64,000 nt of DNA from Sphingomonas psychrotolerans (GTDB taxonomy: Bacteria > Pseudomonadota > Alphaproteobacteria > Sphingomonadales > Sphingomonadaceae), in assembly GCF_002796605.1 (NCBI RefSeq), contig NZ_CP024923.1:2521001-2585000 (forward strand), written 5' to 3'. A model generated the notes under the pieces. That model was given only the letters and a program-made list of their open reading frames with translations, was not told where the DNA came from and did no database searches. This document shows positions 16,266 through 25,342 of this stretch, one piece after another; position 1 is the stretch's first letter, and the number at the start of each line of letters is the position of its first letter. A program made the position numbers and the translations under genes.

Positions 16266-19175
16266 ATGCCTCGAGCAACAACCTTGTTTATCGAGACATT
16301 AAGCGGCCCGGGCTTCGCGCAGAGCGCGGGCTTGCTCACAGCTGTCGCCGAACTGCGCGAGCTTTGGCCTCGGTTAGCTCGCGACGTCGCCGACCAGACA
16401 TCACCGCTCGACGCGTTGCGCGCGATTTCGAGAGGTGCGCTCGACCCTAGGCTCAGAACAGCGTTCGACGCGATTGGCGCGCAAGGCATGCTGGCACGTA
16501 TCGAGGCGGCCGCCAACGATCTTGCCGCGTTGCTCGACGCGCTGCCCGACAGCATAGTCGCCTTGCTCACGCCGATCCGCGACTTCCTCGAACCGACTGC
16601 TTCGACGCCGCCCGGTTTGATCGACTGGCCGATCCTCTCCCTCAGCCACGCCGCGCCTGCACCGACGGCCGGCGAGAGGTCGCAGCACCCCTATGCCTTG
16701 GCTGCGAGCGCGGGCGTGACGATCGAGGCCGGCAGCGCATGGCCTTATGCCGACCCCACCCCTCCAGCGTTGCTGAGGATGGGCGTCAAAGGCGAATTGA
16801 AGCCCAAAGCGAGCGCGACATTACCTTTCAGTTTTGGGACGGCATCGGCATCGGCCGAAGCCTCCGCGGCGTGCAAACTCGACTATCATTTCACACTGCG
16901 CGATCCCGACCAGATCTACGGCCGTGTTGTCGGCGATCGGTTGCTCGATCTTGTCGATCCCTTCGACTTCGACGCGGTGTGGGAAGCATTTCAAACGGGC
17001 CACCTCGCCGCAATCGGGTTGGAGATGGATGGCTCCGCCAAGCTTGCCGTCTCAGTGTCGGTGGCCGACACGACCGCCTTGGGTAGCTTGGTCACCGCCG
17101 AGCTCGGTGCAACGATTGCAGTTGGCGTTTCGCTGGGCGGATGCTTTGTCGTGTCACTGCGCGCCGGCGACGTCGGCGCCAACCGCGAACGACAGATCCT
17201 CGCGCGCGTTACGCGCGAACGGAACCGCAGTGTCGACGGCAGCCTAAAGCTCGGTGCGACGATCGATCTCGCTGGCCTCGCGACCAAGTTGCACGGCGTG
17301 CTGGCGCAAGCATTGGGCCGCTGGGACGAGGTTCTGCAGGCCGTCACGCCCTTCTTATCGCCAGGCAGTTGGCTGCGCGCGCAGGGCGGTGGACTGATCG
17401 AATGCGAAGCCGCGGCGTTGGTCGGCGACACCGCCCTTCGTGCAGCGCTCGTTCGCGATCTCCAAGGTGTGACCGGTTTCCACCAGATCGATACCCCCGC
17501 CTTGATCGAATGGCTAGAAACGCAGCTGACGGGTGCGCTCGATGCCGCACGCGATTGGGCCCACGATCAAGCGAACGCAGCGGTCGATATGCTCGACACA
17601 TTGGGTCGCGGGCTTCCCGCGTTCGCGCAGCCCGATCTACGCGCGCTGCTCGCACCGACTGCCGACAAACTTGTGTCGAGCGCCAATGCGGCACTCGAGG
17701 CGAAAGTCGACGCGTTGTTCACGAGCGGTCAAAAATCTCTTGGAAAGGCGTTGAAGTCGGTCGGCGTGACAGTGAGCGACCGCCTTGCCGACGCCGACGC
17801 CGCGTTGGCTGGCGTGCGCGCGCTCATCGCGCGCTACGACGCGCTGTTCCGAAAGCTGCTCGCAGCGACGGAAGACGCCGCGAATGCCAAAGTGTCGGCA
17901 GCGCTGCAGATCGACGAGAGCCGGTTGGGCGCCACCACCGCCGAGATCGAGGGCGTGTTCGTCGCACGATCCGACGCCGCGCGGTCGGCATTCGCGGCGC
18001 TGACCCGCGGCGATTTGGGCGCAATGATCGGTTTGATCGATACGCCCGGCAACGGCGACTTCATGCTCGATCCAGCGCGCTCGAGCATCCGCCGTTTCGC
18101 CGGCCGCAGCCAAACGCTCGGTATCGAGCTGGTGTTGCTGGGCTTCGGCCTCACCGGCAGCGCGCTGTTGAGCGCCGAGGCTGACGTGCTGATCGACGGG
18201 ACGGGCAAGGTTCAGGTCGACGCCAAATCGCGGCTCCGCAAGCGCTTCTCGGGCTTGGATGCCGATCGTGAAATCGAGTTGTTGAGCGGCTTCGCGCTGG
18301 TTCGCGCACGCGCGCTCGCCACCGCCTCACCGGCGGCCGACCGCAGTCTGGGACTGGGGATCACCATGGGACACATCGATCAGGATCTCGAGCGTCACGA
18401 GGTCGAGCGTTTCGTCGGCAGCCTGGTCGACAGCGGGGTCATCGACGCCTCGGCGCTCGCCACCGCGCGCAGCGTCTTCGACCTTTGGGCAAGCGCCGTC
18501 GGTGCGGAGGACAAACTCGCCGGCACGTTGCAACTCAAGCTCTCCTTGGATCGTGCCGAGCTGTCGACGCTGCTCGAGCTGCAACAATCCGCCGGGCTGT
18601 CCGCCGATCGACGTCGCGCGATCGTCTCGACAGCGTTCGACAGGCTGATCGACGCCGATCCCGAAACGCGTCGAGCGGTCGATGAAACGATTGCCGAGCT
18701 ACGCGACCAATTTAATGATCGCTCGCGTGACGATTTCCTCATGGATCGTCAGCGCACGCACCGCGCGCTCATGATCGATGTGCCTAGTTCCCGCATTCCG
18801 CGTGTCGCGAGCCATCATGAACCGTTCGACGGCGCGATGCAGCTCTCACACGGCATGTTGGGCATGGTCGAGGCACTGCGGCAGATCTATTTCTCGACGC
18901 CCGAGACCCGCGCCGACAAGGACCCCCTCACCTGGGGTCCGACGGACTATCGCGACGCGGAATATGCCGCAGTCAAGGCCGTGCGCGGATGGCTCCAACT
19001 CAACGCGGTGCTGTTCTGGACCAATTCCAAGGTTCACCCGCGCACGCTCGCTTTCCTCGACGCGATCGCAACGCTCGGCGGCGTCGATCTCGCGCAGAGA
19101 GCATCGCTCACGATGTGGCGCAAAGCTGCGCAAGGTCGGCCAGAGACTATCGTGTTGAGCCACGCCGGGGTCTGA
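16266..19175 (+). CDS. Large protein of unknown function (969 aa)
   Basis: I do not recognise this family. ATG 16266 is preferred because GGGAGAAGG precedes it; the frame is open 57 codons further up. No signal peptide or membrane helix is evident. Residues ~190-390 are rich in Ala/Ser/Val beta-strand patterns (KASATLPFSFGTASASAEAS, LGATIAVGVSLGGCFVVSL). The middle third is Ala/Leu/Asp-rich and probably long helices or coiled coil. The last ~150 residues look like a compact helical domain. The mix suggests a large structural or secreted-assembly protein. It begins module A and is followed after 40 bases by a peptidoglycan-hydrolase-like gene, so the two are probably co-transcribed. Confidence 0.75.
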   Translation: MPRATTLFIETLSGPGFAQSAGLLTAVAELRELWPRLARDVADQTSPLDALRAISRGALDPRLRTAFDAIGAQGMLARIEAAANDLAALLDALPDSIVALLTPIRDFLEPTASTPPGLIDWPILSLSHAAPAPTAGERSQHPYALAASAGVTIEAGSAWPYADPTPPALLRMGVKGELKPKASATLPFSFGTASASAEASAACKLDYHFTLRDPDQIYGRVVGDRLLDLVDPFDFDAVWEAFQTGHLAAIGLEMDGSAKLAVSVSVADTTALGSLVTAELGATIAVGVSLGGCFVVSLRAGDVGANRERQILARVTRERNRSVDGSLKLGATIDLAGLATKLHGVLAQALGRWDEVLQAVTPFLSPGSWLRAQGGGLIECEAAALVGDTALRAALVRDLQGVTGFHQIDTPALIEWLETQLTGALDAARDWAHDQANAAVDMLDTLGRGLPAFAQPDLRALLAPTADKLVSSANAALEAKVDALFTSGQKSLGKALKSVGVTVSDRLADADAALAGVRALIARYDALFRKLLAATEDAANAKVSAALQIDESRLGATTAEIEGVFVARSDAARSAFAALTRGDLGAMIGLIDTPGNGDFMLDPARSSIRRFAGRSQTLGIELVLLGFGLTGSALLSAEADVLIDGTGKVQVDAKSRLRKRFSGLDADREIELLSGFALVRARALATASPAADRSLGLGITMGHIDQDLERHEVERFVGSLVDSGVIDASALATARSVFDLWASAVGAEDKLAGTLQLKLSLDRAELSTLLELQQSAGLSADRRRAIVSTAFDRLIDADPETRRAVDETIAELRDQFNDRSRDDFLMDRQRTHRALMIDVPSSRIPRVASHHEPFDGAMQLSHGMLGMVEALRQIYFSTPETRADKDPLTWGPTDYRDAEYAAVKAVRGWLQLNAVLFWTNSKVHPRTLAFLDAIATLGGVDLAQRASLTMWRKAAQGRPETIVLSHAGV

Positions 19176-19215
19176 TCGTCGCGGGGAAAGCGAATCGATT
19201 GCGAGGGGGAAAATA

Positions 19216-20493
19216 ATGAACCGCAAGCCGATTTTCGACGCTGTGCGCGTATTGTTAGGTCGTGGGTTCGCCGCCGCCGAGATCAAAGCCCTCGATGACG
19301 CCTGCGATCTGGCCGAGGCGGCCGTCGAGCCCATCCCGCCGAAAATCCCGGCGATGTCCAAACGGATCGTCGCCCCACAGGCCTCGCCCGTAGTCCATGT
19401 CCTGGGCGGTCTTTCGGAAGAATATGAAAGCAGCGGACGCGGTCCCGGCACCGTGTCGGGTGGTCGCAACGATCCCGGCGGCGTGTCCTATGGCGTGTAT
19501 CAATTCGCGAGCAAGGCAGGTACCTGTACAGCGTTCGTGAAGGGTGAGGGGCGTCCTTGGGCCACCGACTGGGCGGGCAACCCACCCGGTAGCGACGCCT
19601 TCTCCGAGGCTTGGCAGGCGGTCGCGAAACGCGATCCCAAGGGTTTCCGCGCAGCTCAGCACAGCTTCATCGAGCGCACCCATTATCGGCCGGTGGTCGC
19701 CGCGATCGTCCAGCGCAAAGGCCTAGAGCTCGACGCGCGGTGCGATGCGCTACGCGACGTCATCTGGTCGTGCGCAGTGCAACATCGAGGCGCGCCGAAC
19801 ATCGTGATCCAGGCGATCGATGTGGCCGATCGCTCGATCAATCGGGCAGCACCCGACTACGATCGTAAACTTATCGAAGCGATCTATGCCGCCCGCATCG
19901 CCTACGTCCGAGGCGTCGCCGCAAACGGCAAGCTCAGCGCTGGCGAGCGCGCGCAGCTCCTGTCGATCACCCAGAACCGGTATCCCAAGGAGCTGGCGAA
20001 GGCGTTAGCGCTCTACGACAGTACGCCGGCACCAACGGCGGCAGTTCCTTTGAAACTCGCCGGCGCTGCGTCAGAGCGCCCCCAGGTTGCGAAGGCTCCC
20101 GCGCCGCTCCCGCTCGTCTCGATCAACGCTGATACGATCGACGGTAATGAGGTGGCGGCCGCCAACGGCGTTGATGTGAAGAACAGCGGTGTCAAAATCG
20201 CCAAGCTGGACGCGCGCATGGGTCCGGTCATCGTGGCGATCGCCGATGTCGCGAGATCACTGGGCTTGCCACGGCCAGTGATCACCTCGGGCAACGACAG
20301 CGGGCACATGACAGGATCGCTCCACTTCAAGAACCGCGCGCTCGATTTTCGCGGCAACAATCTAAAGATTTCCGTCGGCCAGAGGCTGGCCGCCGATGTC
20401 GCGACACGGTTGGGAGCGGGCTACGACGTCATCTTCGAAACATTCGCAAACCCGGCAAGGAACCACCTCCATGTTGAATACGACCCGAAGTGA
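19216..20493 (+). CDS. Two-domain protein: lysozyme-like domain plus M15 peptidase
   Basis: The product is 425 aa, with ATG 19216 preceded by GAGGGGG. The N-terminal part (residues ~60-270) has VSYGVYQFASKAG, FSEAWQAVAKRDPKGF and DVIWSCAVQHRG, the pattern of phage-tail/VgrG-associated lysozyme-like domains. After an Ala/Pro-rich linker, residues ~325-425 resemble an M15 D,D-/L,D-peptidase, with SLHFKNRALDFR and NHLHVEYD supplying the zinc ligands His, Asp and His. Together they would cleave both glycan and peptide parts of peptidoglycan. No signal peptide is seen, so export would need another route or lysis. Function is inferred from domains; the N-terminal call is less certain than the C-terminal one. 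Confidence 0.75.
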   Translation: MNRKPIFDAVRVLLGRGFAAAEIKALDDACDLAEAAVEPIPPKIPAMSKRIVAPQASPVVHVLGGLSEEYESSGRGPGTVSGGRNDPGGVSYGVYQFASKAGTCTAFVKGEGRPWATDWAGNPPGSDAFSEAWQAVAKRDPKGFRAAQHSFIERTHYRPVVAAIVQRKGLELDARCDALRDVIWSCAVQHRGAPNIVIQAIDVADRSINRAAPDYDRKLIEAIYAARIAYVRGVAANGKLSAGERAQLLSITQNRYPKELAKALALYDSTPAPTAAVPLKLAGAASERPQVAKAPAPLPLVSINADTIDGNEVAAANGVDVKNSGVKIAKLDARMGPVIVAIADVARSLGLPRPVITSGNDSGHMTGSLHFKNRALDFRGNNLKISVGQRLAADVATRLGAGYDVIFETFANPARNHLHVEYDPK

Positions 20494-20631
20494 TCGTCCG
20501 ACCTGTGGGGTGGGTGGATAGAACGACGCACCATTCGTCGCGCGCTGGATGACATCCGGAATCGGACAGGGCTCGGACGGCGCGGGGAACGACCTCTACC
20601 TGGGCGAAGGATCGTAATGCTGGGGGACATG

Positions 20632-20989
20632 ATGGCGGTGTTTGGAAAAACGAAGCGTGGTGAGGCCGCTCAGCCCGGTGCGAGGGCACGATGATCGACA
20701 ACGAAGCCCACGGCCGGACCAACGACCGGCTTGGCATTGTCGGGCGGCGGCATCCGTAGTGCGACGTTCAGTCTGGGAATCCTTCAGGCGCTGAGCGAGC
20801 ATCGCTGCATCGCCGGCATCGACTATCTCTCGACTGTCTCGGGCGGCAGCTATATCGGCAGCTTCTTTGGCGCGCTGTTCCTCGATCCCAAGGATCGGCT
20901 GCCATCGCCGTCCAGCCCCGCCAAGACGAGAGGCCCCCGTCGAGGAAGACCCGATCGAGCATCTACGGCGACTGCTTAGTTCGCGCTTA
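20632..20989 (+). pseudogene. Patatin-like phospholipase, broken N-terminal fragment
   Basis: One frame reads LALSGGGIRSATFSLGILQA and DYLSTVSGGSYIGSFFGALF, the glycine-rich loop and nucleophile region of patatin-like phospholipases. The same frame upstream (from ATG 20632) is cut by a TGA at 20692-20694. Homology-like sequence shifts frame near 20,920 (PVEEDPIEHLRRLLSSRLGS), and the gene ends at the IS element inserted at 20990. The catalytic Asp region is absent. It is non-functional as it stands. Confidence 0.75.
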
Positions 20990-21826
20990 GGGTCAGGACT
21001 CATTGATCAGAGCCAGAAGATGACGGTGGCCGCGAGAGCGATGGCGGAGAAGAAAGCCGTCTGGCACCGGTCGTAGCGGGTGGCGACGCGGCGCCAGTCC
21101 TTCAGGCGGCTCAACATGATCTCGATGCGGCTGCGGCGCCTGTACCGGCGCTTGTCGTATCTGACGGGCTCGAGCCGGGATTTGCGACCTGGGATGCAGG
21201 GCTGGATGCCCTTGGCCTGCAAGGCATCCCTGACCAGTCGGCATCGTAAGCCGCGGTCGCCGAGCAGCCACTGCGCCTTCGGCAGGTCGTCGAGCAGCGC
21301 TGCCGCGCCGGTGTAATCGCTGACCTGCCCGGCGGTCATGAAGAAGCTCAAGGGGCGGCCGTTGGCATCGGTGACAGCATGAAGCTTCGAGTTCATGCCG
21401 CCTTTGGTGCGGCCGATCAGCCGCCCGAGATCCCCTTTTTAACCCGCAGGCTCGATGCCGCGCGATGCGCTTTCAGGTAGGTCGCGTCAATCATGACGGT
21501 CTTCGGTTCGGCACCGGCGGCAGCCAACCCCTCCATCATGCGGACGAACACTCCCATCTCACCCCAGCGCTTCCAGCGGTTGTAGAGCTTCTTGTGCGGA
21601 CCATAGTCCTTCGGGGCATCCCGCCATCGCAACCCGTTGCGATTGACGGAAACGATGCCGCTCAAACACCCATCGGTCATCAACCCGCGGCTTGCCGTGG
21701 CTCTTGGGAAAATACGGCCACAGACGCGCCATCTGCTCATCCGTTAGCCAGTACAGGTCGCTCATGCCCAGTCTTCTCGCGGAGCCGGAATCAGATCGCT
21801 CCTCTCACATCAATGGGTCCCGGCCC
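20990..21826 (-). mobile_element. IS5-family insertion sequence (837 bp)
   Basis: The termini are imperfect inverted repeats: GGGTCAGGACTCATTGAT at the left and the complement of ATCAATGGGTCCCGGCCC at the right. TA is duplicated at the target (20988-20989 and 21827-21828). It encodes an IS427-group type two-frame transposase on the minus strand. It interrupted a patatin-like gene. Confidence 0.88.
21007..21765 (-). pseudogene. IS5-family transposase, two frames plus an extra frame break
   Basis: The N-terminal part starts MSDLYWLTDEQMARLWPYF at 21765. Homology then moves to another frame (LSGIVSVNRNGLRWRDAP, MIDATYLKAHRAASSL) and finally to the frame 21396-21007 (MNSKLHAVTDANGRPLSFF, GDRGLRCRLVRDAL, RRSRIEIMLSRLKDWRRVATRYD). 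The second switch lies at an AAAAAGGGG run near 21,433-21,441, and could be the programmed frameshift usual in this group. The first switch (near 21,670) is not expected, so the enzyme is probably dead. Confidence 0.8.
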
Positions 21827-22093
21827 TAATTGGAGAAGGTGACGTAATAGCAGATGCGGCTCTCCAGTTCGCCAGCGGTGGGCGCCATCGCGGATGGCAA
21901 CTTCAGATGATGGTCAAAGACTTAGAGACATTCTCCAAAGTACAGGCGCCAATGCGGTTGCGCCCGATTCGACATAGTGATAGATTTAATGACTTAGGAC
22001 CGGCCTTCTGCCCGATTTGGTGCCGCTCCGTCTTGCACCACGCGGAAGTGGATATTGTCTCGCCGGGCGCAATCGTCCGCCGGGGAGGCAATA

Positions 22094-25000
22094 TTGGAAC
22101 GGGTCAGCGAGGGCGTCTTTGTCGAGGCCGGAGGTCTTGTCGTCACGATTGCCGAGTCGAACGAAGTCCGCGCGGCGGTGCGTGGCAGAGAGGCTCGGGC
22201 GCCGGTCGCGACCGACCTGCGCGCCGCCCTGATCGCTGCGGACTTTGACATTGTCGCCGAATTGGATCTCACCGCCGACGGTCGGCCGTTGCGCGGCAGC
22301 GCGCGGCCCGAACTGGCCGTTGCCATTGGCGCCAATGAAGGCGCCGTGCTTCTGATCGAAACTGCGGGCGGGGTCCTGCACTGGGCTCTGCCCGAGGTGC
22401 GTGACGAGGGAACGGCGCAACGGCGCGGGGGACGCGGTGGCCTGGCACGGTTCGATCTGACCCAAGTCGTCGGCGATACGCTGGAGCCGCCCGCGCGGCG
22501 CGGCCCGGTGCTTGATTGGATCGCCGACAAGCTGATCGATCCAGTTCGTACCATCGTGTTACGGTTCGTCGTGTCCAAGGCGATCGACGTTGCCGTGCAA
22601 CGCATCGAGGGCGACAACCCGACGGGACCGGTGCTGATCCGCGACATCGATCCTTCGCAATGGGTGACAGCACCGATCGGCGACACGTTGCCGCAGGGGC
22701 GGCCGTTGCGCATTCTGCTGATGATCCATGGCACTTTCTCATCGACCGTAGGCAGCTTCGGACATCTGGCCGGGCTCGCCGAAGGCAGGAGCTTTTTGGA
22801 CGCCGCGTTGAGCCGGTACGATCTGATCCTTGGGCATGATCACAAGACACTGGCAGAGGAACCGCGTGCCAACGCCGAAGCCATCCTTGCAACGCTGACC
22901 TCGCTGAAGCTGCCATCGGGCTCGACGATCGACGCGGTCGCATACAGCCGCGGCGGGCTGGTCTATCGCGTGCTCGCCGAGGAGCTGCTGCCGCTGTCCG
23001 GGCTCGAAGCGACGCTGGGATCCGCCGTTTTCGTCGGCTGCACCAATGGCGGCACCAACCTGGCCGAGCCTCAGAATTGGGCGGCCATGGTCGATACCTA
23101 TACCAACATCCTCGTCACCGGCGCGCGTGCCCTGTCGGCAGCAGTTTCGGGCGGGGCGTTGTCGCCCGTCGTAACAGTCTCGATCCGCACGCTTGGGCGT
23201 TTTGTGCAGATGTTCTCGCAAGTTGCGATCAGCGAAAGGCGAGTCCCAGGTCTCGCCGCGATGGAGCCTGACGGTGAGCTGGTACGCAGGCTCAACCGTG
23301 CCGGAGCACAGCCGGCCCCGGCGCGCTACCTGGCCGTTACGGCGAATTTTGAACCGCGCATGCAGGCGGGCAAGGCATTGAGCACCGAGCTGGCCGGGTT
23401 CCTCGCCGATCGCATTACCGATCGCCTGTTTGCCGAGGACAACGACCTCGTCGTGCATACCCGCGCCATGACCGAATTCGGAGACCGCAAGCTGGAACCC
23501 GCGGCGGTCCACCCGCTCGACGATGGCGAAATCTATCACACTGTCTACTTCGGGGAAGCCGCGGTGGCGCAGGTGCTCGCCTCCTGGCTCACCCCCGCGG
23601 ATGGTCTGACCAGGACATTGGACGCAAATGCCGGCCCGCGTCGGCGCGTAAGCCTCCCTGGCAGCGCGCGAGACCTTTCACGGCTGCGGCGCGGGCCCGG
23701 CGCTGCGCTGCTCGAGTCTCCGGCCACTCTGCCAGCGCCCTCCGCCCCGGCGCCAGTCGATCGCTTTATCGCTGCCGAGATGGAATCGTATCCGGTGATC
23801 GAGCGCGCGGCGAATGTCTATGTGACAGTCTCTCCCGAATCGGTCATCGCACTTGCCTCCGCAACCGCGAGCCAAGCGCGGATCACGCTCGACAGCGCGC
23901 TCCCGCTCGACGTGGCCCTGATCCCGCATTGCAATTGCGCGGTCCGGGGCGACGCAGTCCGCTCGATCGACGTCGCCGAGCCGGGCGAGCAGGTGCTACG
24001 CTTCACCATTGATGGCATCTCCCCCGGTTCGGCCGAGCTACTCATCGAGGCGCGGCAGGGCAATGCGACCGTCGCTTCGTTCCTGCTTGCCCCGATCTTC
24101 GTTGCGCAGGTCCAGGCGCCGCTTTCGGTAAGTCAGCCGCTGGCCTCCCCCGAACTGGCCGGCGGTGATTTCCCGGTGCTTCGAATCTACGAGTTCTACG
24201 GCGCCAACGGTGCGCTAACGCTTCGCTTCGACCTGATCTGCGACAAGCCCGCCTACGCCGAGTCCGGTGAAAGCACGCTGCCGCCGAGCTTCGACTTGAG
24301 GAGCTATGTCCTGGACACGCTGGACGAGATCGAGGCGGCGTGGACGGCTTCGGGCTCGGCGGTACCCGGCTCACTGGCAGCCCAGGAAGCACAGGCCGCC
24401 TATGCCACCTTCATCGCGGCCTTCCGCGCCAGGGCGATCGTTCGCACCAACGAGATCGTGCCCAAGGCATTGCGCGAAACACTCTGGGCACACCGCGACG
24501 AGATCAAGTCAATTCAAGTCATTTCCCAAGAGCCGCTGCTGCCATGGGAGTTAATGTACATCACCGACCCGTCCGGGAAATCGAATGAGAAACGCGGCTT
24601 CCTGACCGAATGGGGGCTGGTGCGTTGGCTGCATGGCGTGCGGCCGGCCGGGCGAGATTTGGTGCGAGACCGGATGCGCACGCACTATGTCATCCCCAAA
24701 TATCTTGACCCGGCCAACACGCTGAGCGGCGCACTGGAGGAACGGGCGGTGCTGAAAGGGCATTTCCCGGACATCGAGAAGGTGACCCCGACCAGCCTTG
24801 CGGTGCAGGACTTTCTCGCCGAGCCGCACGGGTGCGAGCTGCTGCATTTCGCTTGCCACGGCATTGCCGAGCAACGCGCCGTAATCAGCGCGGACCTGCT
24901 GATGGAAGGCCTGCCGCGCAACGGCAATGTGCTCGACGACCGGCTGAGTGCCGATCAGGTCAAGACGACGCTTTCGCTCGCGCCGGACGCGTGCACGCTG

Positions 25001-25342
25001 GTGTTTCTCAACAGCTGCCAGACGGGTCGCGCCGGCGAAGGGATCGTTGGCGTGGGCGGCTTTGCGGACGCGTTTCTGCGCCCCTATTCGCGCAACGGCG
25101 CGATGGCCTTTGTCGGCGCCTTGTGGTCGATCAGCGACAGCCTGTCGCTGACCTTCGTCGATGCGTTTTACGAGGCCCTGCTCGCGGGCGCCACGCTGGT
25201 CGAAGCCGCAGCCTTGGCACGCAAGGCTTGTGCTGATGGATCGGATTTCACTTGGCTGGCCTACACCGTGTACGGCAACCCAATGGCGCGGATCGTCGGC
25301 GCTATTGGGGAGCAGGCGCAGCCGGAACGATTGCGAAAGTGA
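22094..25342 (+). CDS. Alpha/beta-hydrolase fused to a C-terminal CHAT caspase-like protease
   Basis: The start TTG 22094 has GGGGAGG at 22082-22088; the frame opens at 22055. The product is 1,082 aa. Residues ~210-480 form an alpha/beta-hydrolase/lipase-like domain: LRILLMIHGTFSS, GHDHKTLAEEPRANAEAI and the nucleophile elbow AYSRGGLVYRV (S285). A middle beta-rich region (residues ~560-720) is uncharacterised. The C-terminus is a CHAT peptidase with LPWELMYI, the catalytic His in LLHFACHG (H922), the catalytic Cys in FLNSCQTG (C975), and a downstream FVGALWSISD. CHAT proteases act as effectors in several bacterial conflict and cell-death systems. It converges with the vWA-like/OmpA gene, overlapping by 41 bases. 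Confidence 0.88.
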   Translation: MERVSEGVFVEAGGLVVTIAESNEVRAAVRGREARAPVATDLRAALIAADFDIVAELDLTADGRPLRGSARPELAVAIGANEGAVLLIETAGGVLHWALPEVRDEGTAQRRGGRGGLARFDLTQVVGDTLEPPARRGPVLDWIADKLIDPVRTIVLRFVVSKAIDVAVQRIEGDNPTGPVLIRDIDPSQWVTAPIGDTLPQGRPLRILLMIHGTFSSTVGSFGHLAGLAEGRSFLDAALSRYDLILGHDHKTLAEEPRANAEAILATLTSLKLPSGSTIDAVAYSRGGLVYRVLAEELLPLSGLEATLGSAVFVGCTNGGTNLAEPQNWAAMVDTYTNILVTGARALSAAVSGGALSPVVTVSIRTLGRFVQMFSQVAISERRVPGLAAMEPDGELVRRLNRAGAQPAPARYLAVTANFEPRMQAGKALSTELAGFLADRITDRLFAEDNDLVVHTRAMTEFGDRKLEPAAVHPLDDGEIYHTVYFGEAAVAQVLASWLTPADGLTRTLDANAGPRRRVSLPGSARDLSRLRRGPGAALLESPATLPAPSAPAPVDRFIAAEMESYPVIERAANVYVTVSPESVIALASATASQARITLDSALPLDVALIPHCNCAVRGDAVRSIDVAEPGEQVLRFTIDGISPGSAELLIEARQGNATVASFLLAPIFVAQVQAPLSVSQPLASPELAGGDFPVLRIYEFYGANGALTLRFDLICDKPAYAESGESTLPPSFDLRSYVLDTLDEIEAAWTASGSAVPGSLAAQEAQAAYATFIAAFRARAIVRTNEIVPKALRETLWAHRDEIKSIQVISQEPLLPWELMYITDPSGKSNEKRGFLTEWGLVRWLHGVRPAGRDLVRDRMRTHYVIPKYLDPANTLSGALEERAVLKGHFPDIEKVTPTSLAVQDFLAEPHGCELLHFACHGIAEQRAVISADLLMEGLPRNGNVLDDRLSADQVKTTLSLAPDACTLVFLNSCQTGRAGEGIVGVGGFADAFLRPYSRNGAMAFVGALWSISDSLSLTFVDAFYEALLAGATLVEAAALARKACADGSDFTWLAYTVYGNPMARIVGAIGEQAQPERLRK

